Shown here piece after piece: positions 24,909 through 34,163 of a DNA stretch of 64,000 bases. Location: NCBI GenBank assembly GCA_963974935.1, contig CAXBEV010000003.1:62001-126000 (forward strand). Direction: 5' to 3'. How positions within the stretch are numbered: the first letter of the stretch is position 1; each line of letters opens with the position of its first letter. The stretch is from UBA4479 sp963974935. GTDB lineage: Bacteria; Pseudomonadota; Alphaproteobacteria; Rhodospirillales; Casp-alpha2. The position numbers were made by a program, and so were the translations under genes. A model generated the notes under the pieces. It ran no database searches and was not told the DNA's origin. It saw only the letters and a program-made list of their open reading frames with translations.

Positions 24909-25661
24909 TCACCTCGCCGCATCTGCAATCGCGGTAAAGTCTTCGGCTTTAAGACTCGCCCCGCCGATCAGGCCGCCGTCGACGTCGGCCAGAGCCAGCA
25001 AACCGGCGGCGTTGCCGGGCTTCATCGAGCCGCCGTAAAGAATACGGGTGCCGTCGGCCATCTCATTGCCGAAGCGCTCGGCCAAGTTGGCGCGGATCGC
25101 CGCGTGCACGTCTTGCACTTCGGCTTCCGTCGGCGTGCGACCGGTGCCGATGGCCCAGACCGGCTCGTAGGCGATGACGGTATTAGCCGCGGTTGCGCCA
25201 TCGGGCACGGAGCCTGCAAGCTGTGTTGCGACAACCTCTAACGTCTTGTCCGCGTCGCGTTCAGCCTCGGTCTCGCCGACGCAGACAATGGCCGTCAGTC
25301 CGGCACGGTGTGCCGCGTCGCCCTGCCCCTTCACGGTCGCGTCGTCTTCGGCGTGGTCGGTGCGACGCTCGGAGTGGCCGACGATCACGTACGTGCAGCC
25401 GACTTCGGCCAGCATTTCGGCGCTGGTATCGCCGGTGTGTGCACCGGACACCGCCGCGTGGCAGGTCTGCGCGCCCAGCTTAATGCCGCTGTTGGCGATT
25501 GATGCGTTGACCGGCACCAGATATGGAAATGGCGGGCAAATCAGCAACTCGACGCCGTCCCTGGCCGCCCACGCGGTGAGCGCGCCCGTTAACTGTTCAG
25601 CCATGCCGATGCTGGCATTCATTTTCCAATTTCCGGCGATCAAAATCGTGCGTGCGCTCAT
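24909..25661 (-). CDS. tpiA: Triosephosphate isomerase
   Basis: The 250-residue protein interconverts glyceraldehyde 3-phosphate and dihydroxyacetone phosphate. It has IAGNWKMNAS with the catalytic lysine, YVIVGHSERR with the catalytic histidine, and IAYEPVWAIGTGRTPT with the catalytic glutamate and mobile loop. The phosphate loops are YGGSMKPGNAAGLLA and GGLIGGASL. It heads the tpiA-secG-pyrG-kdsA-eno series and is divergent from ppiD. Confidence 0.98.
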   Translation of the reverse strand: MSARTILIAGNWKMNASIGMAEQLTGALTAWAARDGVELLICPPFPYLVPVNASIANSGIKLGAQTCHAAVSGAHTGDTSAEMLAEVGCTYVIVGHSERRTDHAEDDATVKGQGDAAHRAGLTAIVCVGETEAERDADKTLEVVATQLAGSVPDGATAANTVIAYEPVWAIGTGRTPTEAEVQDVHAAIRANLAERFGNEMADGTRILYGGSMKPGNAAGLLALADVDGGLIGGASLKAEDFTAIADAAR

Positions 25662-25753
25662 GCGAGTAATCCCTGCTTGATTTTTCGTGATGATAGATGA
25701 TTTGCACCTTTGATATCAGACTGGTCGACGTGTGTCATGTGTGGGTGGCAGCC

Positions 25754-25850
25754 ACCCTTCGAGACGGCCCTTCGGGCCTCCTCAGGATGAGGACGATGAT
25801 AAATATACCTTTATCCTGAGGAGCCGCGAAGCGGCGTCTCGAAGGATGTC
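25754..25850. repeat. Family C inverted pair
   Basis: CCTTCGAGACGGCCCTTCGG...CTCAGGATGA and, after about 20 bases, ATCCTGAGGAGCCGCGAAGC...CGTCTCGAAGGATG. The two arms are inverted and each contains its own hairpin. It occupies the middle of the 309-bp divergent gap between tpiA and ppiD; no gene is visible there. Confidence 0.8.
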
Positions 25851-25894
25851 GGGCGGATAATTTCTCCGATCTTTGCCCCAATCCTTTCCTGCTA

Positions 25895-25923
25895 TTGCCG
25901 CGCCGGGGTGGGTTGCCTAATAT
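25895..25923 (+). promoter_or_regulatory. Putative sigma-70 promoter of the ppiD-trpE unit
   Basis: TTGCCG (25895-25900), 17 bases, then TAATAT (25918-25923), 47 bp upstream of the ppiD start. Confidence 0.5.
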
Positions 25924-25970
25924 GCCGCCGATTTCATAGATAACCGTTAAATGAACTGGGAACTTCTCGC

Positions 25971-27878
25971 ATGCTCCAAGCGATCCGCGGTAAAACCGCC
26001 TCTATCGTCGTCAAATTGCTGGCTGGCCTTTTGATTGTCAGCTTCGCGGCGTGGGGCGTTGAAGATTTCATCAGCGCGCGTGCGACTGATACCGTGGTCG
26101 CCAGCGTGGGTGATCGCGATATCGATCCGCTGGATTTGGAGTATGAGCTCAGCCGTGAAACGGCGCGGCTACGGCAAATGTTTGGCGGACAGCTAAACGA
26201 GGCGCAGTTGGCACAACTCGGCATTGGCCAGGCCGTGTTGCAGCGGATGATCAACGATGCGGCGTTGGCACAGGAAGCCGCAGACCTGGGCTTGCGTGTT
26301 TCGGATGCTAAAGTGACGCAAGCGATCCATACCGACCCGTCGTTTAACGGTTTTGACGGCGCGTTCAGCCGTCAACGCTTTAACGAGGTTATGCGCGCTG
26401 CCGGTCTGACCGAGTTCGGCTACATTCAACAAGTCCGTAAAGATATCGCGAACACACAGATTTTGCAGGTCGTCAGCGGCACGGCGGTGACGCCGTCGAG
26501 GTTCAGCAAGCTTCTGCATCGCTATCGTTTCGAAGCCCGCAGCGCAGACACGGTATTGGTCAGCGCAGCCGCGCAAGCTGATCCGGGCACGCCGACAGAT
26601 GCGGACCTACAGGCAATCCACGATGCACAAAAAGAACGCTTTACGGCCCCTGAATATCGCAAGCTGACCTTTGTACATCTTGATCCAGCCAATTTGACCA
26701 GTGAGGTCACGGCAAGCGATGAAGAACTGCAACAAGCCTTTGAGGCCAATGCCGCCCGTTTTCAAAAAGCCGAGCAACGTACGGTGCAGCAAATCGTCGT
26801 TAACGACGAAGCAACGGCAGAAAAAGTGCAGCAGAAATTGGCCGAGGGTGTCGATTTTCTGACCGTCGCTACCGAGGTCGGTGAGATGGAAGCGGCTGCC
26901 GTTGATCTTGGCACCGTGACCCGTAATGGCTTGCTGCCGGATTTGGCCGATGCCGTGTTTGCGATTGATGAAGGTGCTGTGACTGGGACGGTGACGACCC
27001 CGTTGGGTTTCCATGTTATGCGCGCGATAAAGGTGCTGACGGGAGTCAGTAAGACCCTTGACGATGTCCGCGACGAAGTGACGGACATCGTGAAGCGTGA
27101 AAAAGCGGTGACGGCGCTGTATGACCTTTCGGTCCGGTTTGAAGATGCCATCGGCGGCGGCGCGACTCTGGAAGAAGCCGGCAAAAGCGTCGGCTTTGAT
27201 GCCGTGACGCTGGAGGCAGTCGACCGCCAAAGTATGGCACCGAGCGGTGCGCGTGCTGCCGGCTTGCCTGACCTCGCCAGCCTTTTGCCGGTCGCATTTG
27301 CATCTGAACGTGGCATTGAAAGCCCGCTCACGGAAGTCGGCGAGAAAGGCTTTTTCATGGTCCGAGTTGACGAAATCATCCCGCCGGCACTCCGCCCGTT
27401 GGCGGACGTGAAGGCCGAGGTCGCCGCCGTCTGGGCCGAAGTGCAACGCACCGAGATGGCGCAGAAACAAGCCGAAGCGCTTGCCGAAAAGGTCCAAACC
27501 GGCACGTCGATGGTTGACGCCGCTAAAACCCTTGGTGTCGATGTGGTGAAGATTGGCCCGGCGACCCGCGGCGATCAGAATGTCGCCGCACAAGCCGTGC
27601 TGGCCCGGATGTTTGAAATCAACGAAGGGGCAGCCGGTATTGCGCGAGTCACCGGCGGCTATCAGGTGGTGCACGTGCTTAGCGTGACCGCACCGACGGC
27701 AGGCGGCGATGTTCCCAGCGTTGCCGATTATGAAAAGCAATTGGACGAAGCGGTCGGCAATGACTTGGCCGCGCAAGCGGTCGAAGCGATCCGTAATGAT
27801 TACGGCGTCACCGTCAATCAGCGCATCTTGGATGCGGTGATGCGGCCCGGCACGTTCGACCCCCGCCAGCCCATCTAA
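25971..27878 (+). CDS. ppiD: Peptidyl-prolyl isomerase PpiD-like periplasmic chaperone
   Basis: The 635-residue protein begins MLQAIRGKTASIVVKLLAGL, with one membrane anchor (LLAGLLIVSFAAWGVEDFIS). A SurA-N-like chaperone region follows (VASVGDRDIDPLDLEYELSR to LLHRYRFEARSADTV). The PpiC/parvulin domain covers roughly residues 255-370 (EQRTVQQIVVNDEATAEKV to PLGFHVMRAIKV). A second SurA-like part closes the protein. It should help outer-membrane and secreted proteins fold at the exit of SecYEG. It lies 14 bp upstream of trpE, a common alphaproteobacterial pairing, so trpE is probably cotranscribed. Confidence 0.92.
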   Translation: MLQAIRGKTASIVVKLLAGLLIVSFAAWGVEDFISARATDTVVASVGDRDIDPLDLEYELSRETARLRQMFGGQLNEAQLAQLGIGQAVLQRMINDAALAQEAADLGLRVSDAKVTQAIHTDPSFNGFDGAFSRQRFNEVMRAAGLTEFGYIQQVRKDIANTQILQVVSGTAVTPSRFSKLLHRYRFEARSADTVLVSAAAQADPGTPTDADLQAIHDAQKERFTAPEYRKLTFVHLDPANLTSEVTASDEELQQAFEANAARFQKAEQRTVQQIVVNDEATAEKVQQKLAEGVDFLTVATEVGEMEAAAVDLGTVTRNGLLPDLADAVFAIDEGAVTGTVTTPLGFHVMRAIKVLTGVSKTLDDVRDEVTDIVKREKAVTALYDLSVRFEDAIGGGATLEEAGKSVGFDAVTLEAVDRQSMAPSGARAAGLPDLASLLPVAFASERGIESPLTEVGEKGFFMVRVDEIIPPALRPLADVKAEVAAVWAEVQRTEMAQKQAEALAEKVQTGTSMVDAAKTLGVDVVKIGPATRGDQNVAAQAVLARMFEINEGAAGIARVTGGYQVVHVLSVTAPTAGGDVPSVADYEKQLDEAVGNDLAAQAVEAIRNDYGVTVNQRILDAVMRPGTFDPRQPI

Positions 27879-27892
27879 ACCGGCGCCAACAC

Positions 27893-29407
27893 ATGAACCT
27901 GAACCCGAGCACCAACGATTTCCGCCGCACCTATGAAGCCGGCAAAGCGCAGGTGGTGTGGACCGAACTCGTCAGCGATTTGGAAACGCCGGTGTCGGCT
28001 ATGCTCAAGCTTTGTCGGGGCATGCCGAACAGTTTCTTGCTGGAGTCCGTTGAGGCCGGTGAGACCCGGGGCCGCTATTCGATCATCGGCTTTAAGCCGG
28101 ATTTGATTTGGCGCTGTTACCGGGGCGTGGTCGAGATCGAGCGCGATCCGACCGCCGACCAAGGTGCGTTCGGCCCAGCGCCCACGGGCAGTGAATCGGA
28201 CGCCTTGGAATCACTCCGTGCGCTGGTGAAAATGAGCCGGTTTGAGGTGCCCGATACCCTGCCGCCGATGGCGTCGGGGCTGGTCGGTTATATGGCCTAT
28301 GACATGGTGCGCCTTGCCGAAGATTTGCCGGACGACAATCCCGATCCTCTAGGCGTGCCTGACAGCGTTTTATTGCGTCCTACGGTGATGGCGATTTTCG
28401 ATGCGTTGAAGGACTCTGTTTTCGTGGTCACACCGGTGTGGCCGACCAACACCGTCGATGCCCGCCAAGCACTCGACGGCGCGCGTGCGCGCATCAAAGA
28501 CGTGGTCGATAACTTGAACCGGGACGTACCCCTGCCCCGCGCAGACATGGACCCGCCGTCGCACCCGCTTGAGCCCGATTCCAACATGACTCGCGAAGGC
28601 TTTCACGATGTGGTGCGCGCGTGTGTCGATTACATCAACGCTGGGGATGCGTTTCAGATTGTGCCGTCGCAGCGCTTTAGCGTGCCGTTCACGTTGCCGT
28701 CGTTTGCGTTTTATCGCTCATTGCGGCGGCTCAACCCGTCGCCGTATTTGTTCTATTTGAATTTCGGCGATTTTCAGGTGGTCGGCTCCAGCCCCGAGAT
28801 TTTGGTGCGTGTCCGCGATGGCCGCATCACCTTGCGCCCCCTTGCCGGTACCCGTAAGCGCGGTGCCACGCCCGCTGAAGATAAAGCCTTGGCCGAAGAC
28901 CTGCTTAGCGATCCGAAGGAATTGGCTGAACATTTGATGCTGCTGGACTTGGGCCGCAACGACGTCGGCCGTGTCGCCAAAGTCGGCACCGTCACGCCGA
29001 CGGAAAAATTCACCGTCGAATATTATTCCCACGTCATGCACATCTCGTCGAACGTCGAAGGGGATTTGGCCGACGACAAAGATGCGCTGGATGCTTTATT
29101 CGCAGGCTTTCCCGCCGGCACTGTCTCGGGCGCGCCGAAAATTCGGGCCATGGAAATCATTGACGAGTTGGAATCGGTGCGCCGTGGCATTTATGCCGGC
29201 TGCATCGGCTACTTCGGTGCCAACGGCGATATGGACACGGCGATTGCGCTCCGCACAGGTGTGATTAAGGGGGGGCGCTTGCACGTCCAGGCCGGCTGCG
29301 GTGTGGTCACCGACAGCGACCCCGAGATGGAATACCAAGAAACCATCAACAAAGCCCGCGCCCTGATCCGCGCCGCCGAAGACGCCAGCCAGTTCCGCGA
29401 CAGCTGA
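27893..29407 (+). CDS. trpE: Anthranilate synthase component I
   Basis: TrpE makes anthranilate from chorismate with ammonia supplied by TrpG. The 504-residue protein has SFLLESVEAGETRGRYSIIG, whose LLES segment is the usual tryptophan feedback site. The chorismate-binding half has DAFQIVPSQRFSVPF, VGSSPEILVRVRDGRIT, RPLAGTRKRGATPAED and LLDLGRNDVGRVAKVG. It ends with GAPKIRAMEIIDELE and AGCGVVTDSDPEMEYQET. The 14-bp leader leaves no room for an attenuator. trpG is not next to it; a deacetylase and a response regulator intervene. Confidence 0.97.
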   Translation: MNLNPSTNDFRRTYEAGKAQVVWTELVSDLETPVSAMLKLCRGMPNSFLLESVEAGETRGRYSIIGFKPDLIWRCYRGVVEIERDPTADQGAFGPAPTGSESDALESLRALVKMSRFEVPDTLPPMASGLVGYMAYDMVRLAEDLPDDNPDPLGVPDSVLLRPTVMAIFDALKDSVFVVTPVWPTNTVDARQALDGARARIKDVVDNLNRDVPLPRADMDPPSHPLEPDSNMTREGFHDVVRACVDYINAGDAFQIVPSQRFSVPFTLPSFAFYRSLRRLNPSPYLFYLNFGDFQVVGSSPEILVRVRDGRITLRPLAGTRKRGATPAEDKALAEDLLSDPKELAEHLMLLDLGRNDVGRVAKVGTVTPTEKFTVEYYSHVMHISSNVEGDLADDKDALDALFAGFPAGTVSGAPKIRAMEIIDELESVRRGIYAGCIGYFGANGDMDTAIALRTGVIKGGRLHVQAGCGVVTDSDPEMEYQETINKARALIRAAEDASQFRDS

Positions 29408-29446
29408 CCTGCGCGGGCTTCCCCTCCCACCATCTCCGCCACCCGC

Positions 29447-29549
29447 CGCGTCATCCTGAACTTGATTCAGGATCTACTGCTGTGCGAACGCCGGGCGGTT
29501 GAGAGGTTCGCGCCAACGTGGGTCCTGATCAAGTTCAGGATGACGCATT
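29447..29549. repeat. Family A element, full length, forward core
   Basis: Arms GCGTCATCCTGAACTTGATT and GATCAAGTTCAGGATGACGC enclose CTGTGCGAACGCC...GGTTCGCGCCAACGT. GCGAAC and GTTCGC within the core also pair. It lies between convergent trpE and the deacetylase. Confidence 0.88.
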
Positions 29550-29573
29550 CAAGATAACGCATGGGTGATGTGA

Positions 29574-30866
29574 TTAGGGCGCGATCCGCGCCACCGCAGA
29601 AATTGGGACGAGTTGGAACCCGGCTGCATCCAAGCCTTTGAGCCATGGCTTGAGCACGGCCAAGGTGTGTTCGCGGGGGTGGCCGATGGCGATGGCGAGA
29701 CCGGTTTCGCGAGCGATTTCCTTGACGCGGCGGAGCTGACGCTCAATCGCTTTCACGTCGTCTTCGTGATCGATGAACACGTTACGTACAGCAAACGGGA
29801 TGCCGGCATCGCGGGCCACATCGTGGGCGACGGTGTTGCCGGCGGTCACGGAATCCAAAAATAACAGGCCACGCTGTTTGAGCACGTCAGCGACGGTGCG
29901 CATGCCGTCCGTATCGGCGGTAAAGCGGCTGCCCATGTGATTGTTGATGCCGACGTAGCCGCTGGCCTGATCCAGGTTCCAGGTGATATTCTTTTGCAGT
30001 TCCGTCGTCGCCATGCCGCTTAGTAAGACGTTTGGGCCTGGGTCGATGTCCGATGAGCTTGGCTCCATCGGCACGTGCAGCATCAATTCATGACCGGCCT
30101 TTTTTGCGGTTTTGGTCTGATCACCTAGGTCTTCGGCGTAGGCCATGAACGACAACGTCAGCGGCCCGGGTAATTGCCACGTGCGCCGCGTGCGGCGGCG
30201 ATCGAGGCCTAAATCGTCCATGACGATGACAACCTTGGGGCGGGTATCGAGCGATGCCGGGACGGCAAAGCGCTGCCACGCGGGCAGTGCTGCGGCGTCT
30301 GAGGCCTGCAAGGCGGCAATGTCGTCGGGCATGGCGCGCACCAATTGCACGGGTTTATCGACCAATTTAGGTTTGGGCTGGATGATAGGGGCGTCGGATT
30401 GCGGCGGCAGAGCAGCCGTTTCTGGCTCGCCCGATTCTTCTTCAGTTTTTGTCGAGGTGTTTTCGACGTGCGGCGCAGATAGTGGCGCCGCGTCGCGCTC
30501 GTAGCTGCCGAAATCGATCTCGGCGTCGGGCGTCGGCAGTTGGATTCGGGTGATCGCGCCGTTCGACTGGATGACGATGTCACCCGGCAACTGTTCTTCG
30601 TAGGTTGGTTCGCTGCGGGTTTGCGTTTGTGCAGGCGGTGGCGGCGTTGCGGATTTTTCGGCGGGGGCCAGGTACTTGCCGACAAAATAACCTGCCAGAA
30701 TGCCGCCGATGCCCATCACCAACAACACCGCTATCCGCTGAGGACTAAGGCCGACACGCTCGCCGAACGCGATCGCTGGGCGCGGCCATCCTGTCAGCTT
30801 ACCATCGCGATCGGCTGTTCGCATACGGGCGCGGCGCGCGCCAGGGGCTGGTGGGAAATCGGCCAC
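29574..30866 (-). CDS. Divergent polysaccharide deacetylase family protein
   Basis: The 430-residue protein starts with an Arg-rich cytoplasmic part, one membrane segment (RIAVLLVMGIGGILAGYFVG), and a Pro/Thr/Glu-rich periplasmic linker of about 130 residues. The NodB-like domain covers the last 230 residues: VVIVMDDLGLDRRRTRR, MLHVPMEPSS, GINNHMGSRFTADTDGM, LLFLDSVTAGNTVAHDVARD and GLAIAIGHPREHTLAVLKPW. This is the PF04748-type family. Its substrate is not established; a cell-wall or exported glycan is plausible. It is on the minus strand inside the trp region and interrupts trpE from trpG. Confidence 0.92.
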   Translation of the reverse strand: MADFPPAPGARRARMRTADRDGKLTGWPRPAIAFGERVGLSPQRIAVLLVMGIGGILAGYFVGKYLAPAEKSATPPPPAQTQTRSEPTYEEQLPGDIVIQSNGAITRIQLPTPDAEIDFGSYERDAAPLSAPHVENTSTKTEEESGEPETAALPPQSDAPIIQPKPKLVDKPVQLVRAMPDDIAALQASDAAALPAWQRFAVPASLDTRPKVVIVMDDLGLDRRRTRRTWQLPGPLTLSFMAYAEDLGDQTKTAKKAGHELMLHVPMEPSSSDIDPGPNVLLSGMATTELQKNITWNLDQASGYVGINNHMGSRFTADTDGMRTVADVLKQRGLLFLDSVTAGNTVAHDVARDAGIPFAVRNVFIDHEDDVKAIERQLRRVKEIARETGLAIAIGHPREHTLAVLKPWLKGLDAAGFQLVPISAVARIAP

Positions 30867-31069
30867 GTTCGGCGATCCATCCTTGCGTTAAGAGGTCGTG
30901 CGCCTGCGTAACGCAGGTCTGCCGTAGGGTCAATCGCGACCGGCCAACCATTCGCATTTTATTAACCATAGAATGCTGGAATATTTTGCCCGCTTAATGT
31001 ATGTTCAACGCTATACCAATCTGCGTCACTGGATGGTTTCCGGAGTGCAAGCTTGGGTTGGGGGTCGCT

Positions 31070-31558
31070 TTGAAGTCATACGATCTGTCCGCGTTGAACA
31101 TTCTCGTCTTGGAGAAACATCTCCTGGTGCGACGCATTTTGACCGATGTGTTCTCCGAGTTCGGGGTCGCAAATGTCTATTCGACGCCGGAAATCTATGA
31201 GGCCTACAAATTTTTCACTGAAATGGAACCGGACATCATCCTTTGCGATTGGACGCCGGACCTGAACGGCATTGATTTCATCCGTAAAGTTCGGATGTCG
31301 GACGATAGTCCGAATCCCTATGTTCCCATCGTTGTCGTGACGGCGAATACGGAACTCCGTCATGTCTGCATTGCCCGTGACAATGGTATGACCGAGTTCC
31401 TGGCAAAGCCGGTATCCGCGAAAACCATTTACAGCCGACTTTGCTGTGTTATCGAAAACCCGCGCCCGTTTGTGCGCGTCGGCGACTTCTTCGGTCCCGA
31501 CCGCCGCCGCCGCAAGGCCGAGGCTCTGGGCCGCGGCGAACGCCGAAAGGCAATGTAA
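31070..31558 (+). CDS. Response regulator receiver protein with altered acidic pocket
   Basis: I chose a TTG start (MKSYDLSALNILVLEKHLLV), giving 162 residues; an ATG at 31001 adds 23 doubtful residues. The receiver fold is clear: D60 in DIILCDWTPDLNGIDFIRKV, Thr in IVVVTANTE, and Lys in EFLAKPVSAKT. At the usual DD pair after beta-1 it has LEKH (E15, K16), so metal binding may be weak. The tail FVRVGDFFGPDRRRRKAEAL is typical of a Rhodospirillales receiver family. There is no output domain. It is 95 bp upstream of trpG on the same strand and may be cotranscribed with it. Confidence 0.85.
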   Translation: MKSYDLSALNILVLEKHLLVRRILTDVFSEFGVANVYSTPEIYEAYKFFTEMEPDIILCDWTPDLNGIDFIRKVRMSDDSPNPYVPIVVVTANTELRHVCIARDNGMTEFLAKPVSAKTIYSRLCCVIENPRPFVRVGDFFGPDRRRRKAEALGRGERRKAM

Positions 31559-31653
31559 GGCCAAATCCCCGCCGTTTTTTACGACGTCTGTTGCTTGACC
31601 CTTGGAGACCGGCGCGGCATTGTTCGCGACCGCATCCGTACAAGGCTGGGACG

Positions 31654-32241
31654 ATGTTTCTGCTCATCGATAATTACGACAGTTTTACCTATAACCTCTT
31701 GCACTACCTAGGCGAATTAGGTGCCGAGGTGATGGTGAAGCGCAACGACGAAATTTCGGTTGCCGACGCCATGGCGATGGGCGCCGAGGGGATCGTGATA
31801 TCGCCGGGCCCGTGTGACCCGGATAAAGCCGGTATTTGCCTGGATCTGGTCGCCGCCTGCGCTGATAAGGTTGTGCCGGTGTTCGGCGTCTGCCTTGGCT
31901 TTCAGTCGATCGGCCAGGCGTTCGGCGGCGATATCGTGCGTGCGCCCAAGCCGATGCACGGCAAGCTCTCGCAAATTACACATGACGGCACCGGCGTGTT
32001 TGTTGGCCTCCCCTCGCCGTTCGAGGCGACGCGCTACCATTCGTTGGCGATTGACCCGGCCAGCATGCCGAATAGCTTGATTGCGATTGCGCACAGTGAA
32101 GACGGCGTGATCCAAGGCCTGCGCCATGTCGATCTGCCGATCCACGGCGTGCAGTTCCATCCGGAAAGTATCGCGTCTCAGCACGGCCACGATATTTTGA
32201 GAAACTTTATCGATATGACGCGCGGTAAGGAGGCAGCTTGA
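31654..32241 (+). CDS. trpG: Anthranilate synthase component II (glutamine amidotransferase)
   Basis: The start MFLLIDNYDSFTYNLLHYLG is standard and gives 195 residues; a longer open frame overlaps the response regulator and is rejected. The class I amidotransferase triad is seen as VFGVCLGFQSIGQ (Cys) and GVQFHPESIAS (His, Glu), with ISPGPCDPDKAG for the glutamine loop. It supplies ammonia to TrpE and may also serve p-aminobenzoate synthesis. Its stop overlaps the trpD start. Confidence 0.97.
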   Translation: MFLLIDNYDSFTYNLLHYLGELGAEVMVKRNDEISVADAMAMGAEGIVISPGPCDPDKAGICLDLVAACADKVVPVFGVCLGFQSIGQAFGGDIVRAPKPMHGKLSQITHDGTGVFVGLPSPFEATRYHSLAIDPASMPNSLIAIAHSEDGVIQGLRHVDLPIHGVQFHPESIASQHGHDILRNFIDMTRGKEAA

Positions 32242-33272
32242 TGAGCGACGAGATGAAGCCGATCCTCAACAAAGTCGCCGACGGTCGGGCGCTCAGCGCC
32301 GATGAGGCAGAGGCCGCGTTCGGTATCATCATGTCAGGCGAAGCGACGCCGGCGCAGATCGCCGGATTTTTGATGGCGCTGCGCGTGCGTGGTGAGACCG
32401 TTGACGAGATCACAGGCGCCGTCCGTACCATGCGCGCGAAAATGGACACCATCGAAGCACCCGCAGGCGCCATGGACGTGGTCGGCACCGGCGGTGACGG
32501 GTCGGGCACCTATAATATTTCAACCGGCACCGCGTTTGTGGTCGCAGGCGCCGGCGTGCCGGTCGCCAAGCACGGCAACCGAGCACTGTCGTCAAAGTCG
32601 GGTGCGGCGGATGTGTTGTCGTCGCTGGGCGTCAATTTAGATGCGCCGTTCCCGCAAATCGAACAATCCATTCGTGAGGCCGGAATCGGCTTTATGATGG
32701 CGCCCCGCCACCATAGTGCGATGCGGTTTGTCGGTCCGGTTCGGGTCGAAATGGGCGTGCGCACGATCTTTAATATCTTGGGTCCGATGTCGAACCCGGC
32801 CAACGTGAAGCGCCAGTTTACCGGTGTGTTCTCGCCGGCATGGTTGCGACCGATGGCGGAAACCTTGGCTAACCTTGGCTGCGAAGCGGCTTGGGTGGTG
32901 CATGGCGCCGATGGTCTAGACGAAATGTCGACCACAGGCGCGACGCAGGTGGTTGCCCTCGAAGCCGGGAAAATCCGTGACTTCGAAGTCACGCCCGAAG
33001 ATGCCGGTCTGCCGCGCGCGACGCTAGATGACCTCAAGGGGGGCGATCCGATGGCGAATGCCGAAGCCATCCGCAGCCTTCTGCAAGGCGAGCCTGGCCC
33101 GTATCGGGATATCGTTTTATTGAATGCGGCGGCATCGCTCATGGTCGCCGGTAAGACGGATGACCTGAAGCAAGGCGTCGCCTTGGCCGCGAAATCGATT
33201 GATGAGGGCGCCGCGCAAGCCGCCTTAGATAAGCTCGTCGCGATCACCAACGCCACCCCCGCAGACGCTTGA
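32241..33272 (+). CDS. trpD: Anthranilate phosphoribosyltransferase
   Basis: The ATG overlaps the trpG stop (TGATG) and is preceded by a full AAGGAGG at good spacing, which fixes the start (MSDEMKPILNKV, 343 residues). Phosphoribosyl pyrophosphate binding is shown by VVGTGGDGSGTYNIST and KHGNRALSSKSGAADVLSSL. Anthranilate binding is shown by MAPRHHSAMRFVGPVR, then RTIFNILGPMSNPA. It makes phosphoribosyl-anthranilate, the second tryptophan step. trpC follows 7 bp later; trpF is not in the window. Confidence 0.97.
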   Translation: MSDEMKPILNKVADGRALSADEAEAAFGIIMSGEATPAQIAGFLMALRVRGETVDEITGAVRTMRAKMDTIEAPAGAMDVVGTGGDGSGTYNISTGTAFVVAGAGVPVAKHGNRALSSKSGAADVLSSLGVNLDAPFPQIEQSIREAGIGFMMAPRHHSAMRFVGPVRVEMGVRTIFNILGPMSNPANVKRQFTGVFSPAWLRPMAETLANLGCEAAWVVHGADGLDEMSTTGATQVVALEAGKIRDFEVTPEDAGLPRATLDDLKGGDPMANAEAIRSLLQGEPGPYRDIVLLNAAASLMVAGKTDDLKQGVALAAKSIDEGAAQAALDKLVAITNATPADA

Positions 33273-33279
33273 GTAATCG

Positions 33280-34083
33280 ATGAGTGACGTTCTCACCAAA
33301 ATCTGTTCGGACAAACTCGCACACATTGACGCTGCCCGCGCCGAACGCTCCTGGGCCGAGATTGAGGATGCGGTGCGCGCAGCAAGCCCGGTGCGCGGCT
33401 TTGCGCGTGCGCTGAAAGCTAAGCTTGCTGCCGGCGGCTACGGTTTGATTGCCGAGCTTAAAAAGGCTTCGCCGTCTAAGGGGCTGATTCGCGATGACTT
33501 CGACCCGCCGAGTTTGGCGCAAGCATATGAGGCCGGGGGCGCTGCATGTTTGAGCGTACTGACCGATGTGCCCTATTTCCAGGGCGACGATGCATACTTG
33601 GTGGCCGCACGGGCCGCCGTTTCCCTGCCGGTGCTGCGCAAGGACTTCATGCTCGATCCCTATCAAATCGCTGAAAGCCGCGCGCTCGGCGCCGACGCGA
33701 TCTTGCTGATTATGGCGGCACTATCCGATAAGCAGGCGGCTGAACTCGAAGCCGCCGCGCTGGCCTACGGCATGGACGTGTTGGTCGAAGTGCATGACGC
33801 TGAAGAACTTCAGCGCGCACTGGCGTTGGAAACCTTGCTGTTGGGCATTAACAACCGCAACCTCAAGACCCTTGATGTCGACATCGCGACGACCGAGGCG
33901 TTGGCCGCCGATGTGCCGGCTGACAAGATTATGGTCTGCGAAAGCGGCTTGTTCGTGCGCAGCGACTTGGACCGGATGGCAAAAGTCGGCGCCAAGTGCT
34001 TCTTGATCGGCGAGAGCCTGATGCGTCAAGACGACGTGGCAGCTGCCACCCGCGCCCTGCTGTCCCCCGAAATGGCCGCGTAA
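33280..34083 (+). CDS. trpC: Indole-3-glycerol phosphate synthase
   Basis: The 267-residue protein is a TIM barrel that closes the indole ring. Key segments are IAELKKASPSKGLIRDDFDP with catalytic lysine, CLSVLTDVPYFQG, VLRKDFMLDPYQI, ILLIMAALSDKQ, GINNRNLKTLDVDI and VCESGLFVRSDLDRM. It is a stand-alone TrpC, not fused to TrpF. It completes trpG-trpD-trpC; moaC follows 80 bp later across a family D repeat. Confidence 0.97.
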   Translation: MSDVLTKICSDKLAHIDAARAERSWAEIEDAVRAASPVRGFARALKAKLAAGGYGLIAELKKASPSKGLIRDDFDPPSLAQAYEAGGAACLSVLTDVPYFQGDDAYLVAARAAVSLPVLRKDFMLDPYQIAESRALGADAILLIMAALSDKQAAELEAAALAYGMDVLVEVHDAEELQRALALETLLLGINNRNLKTLDVDIATTEALAADVPADKIMVCESGLFVRSDLDRMAKVGAKCFLIGESLMRQDDVAAATRALLSPEMAA

Positions 34084-34104
34084 GATGGGGTGTTGTAAAA
34101 TAGA

Positions 34105-34140
34105 GCGTCATCCCGGACGCGTAGCGATCCGGGACCTTCC
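34105..34140. repeat. Family D palindromic repeat
   Basis: GCGTCATCCCGGACGCGTAG, CGATCCGGGACC. It lies between trpC and moaC on the transcribed strand, so it would be in the mRNA if those genes are cotranscribed. Confidence 0.7.
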
Positions 34141-34163
34141 CCGCTCCAGACAAAGGCAACGTC

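Noticed and set aside
27879..27892. trp attenuator upstream of trpE
   Set aside because: Only 14 bp separate ppiD and trpE, too little for a leader peptide and alternative hairpins.
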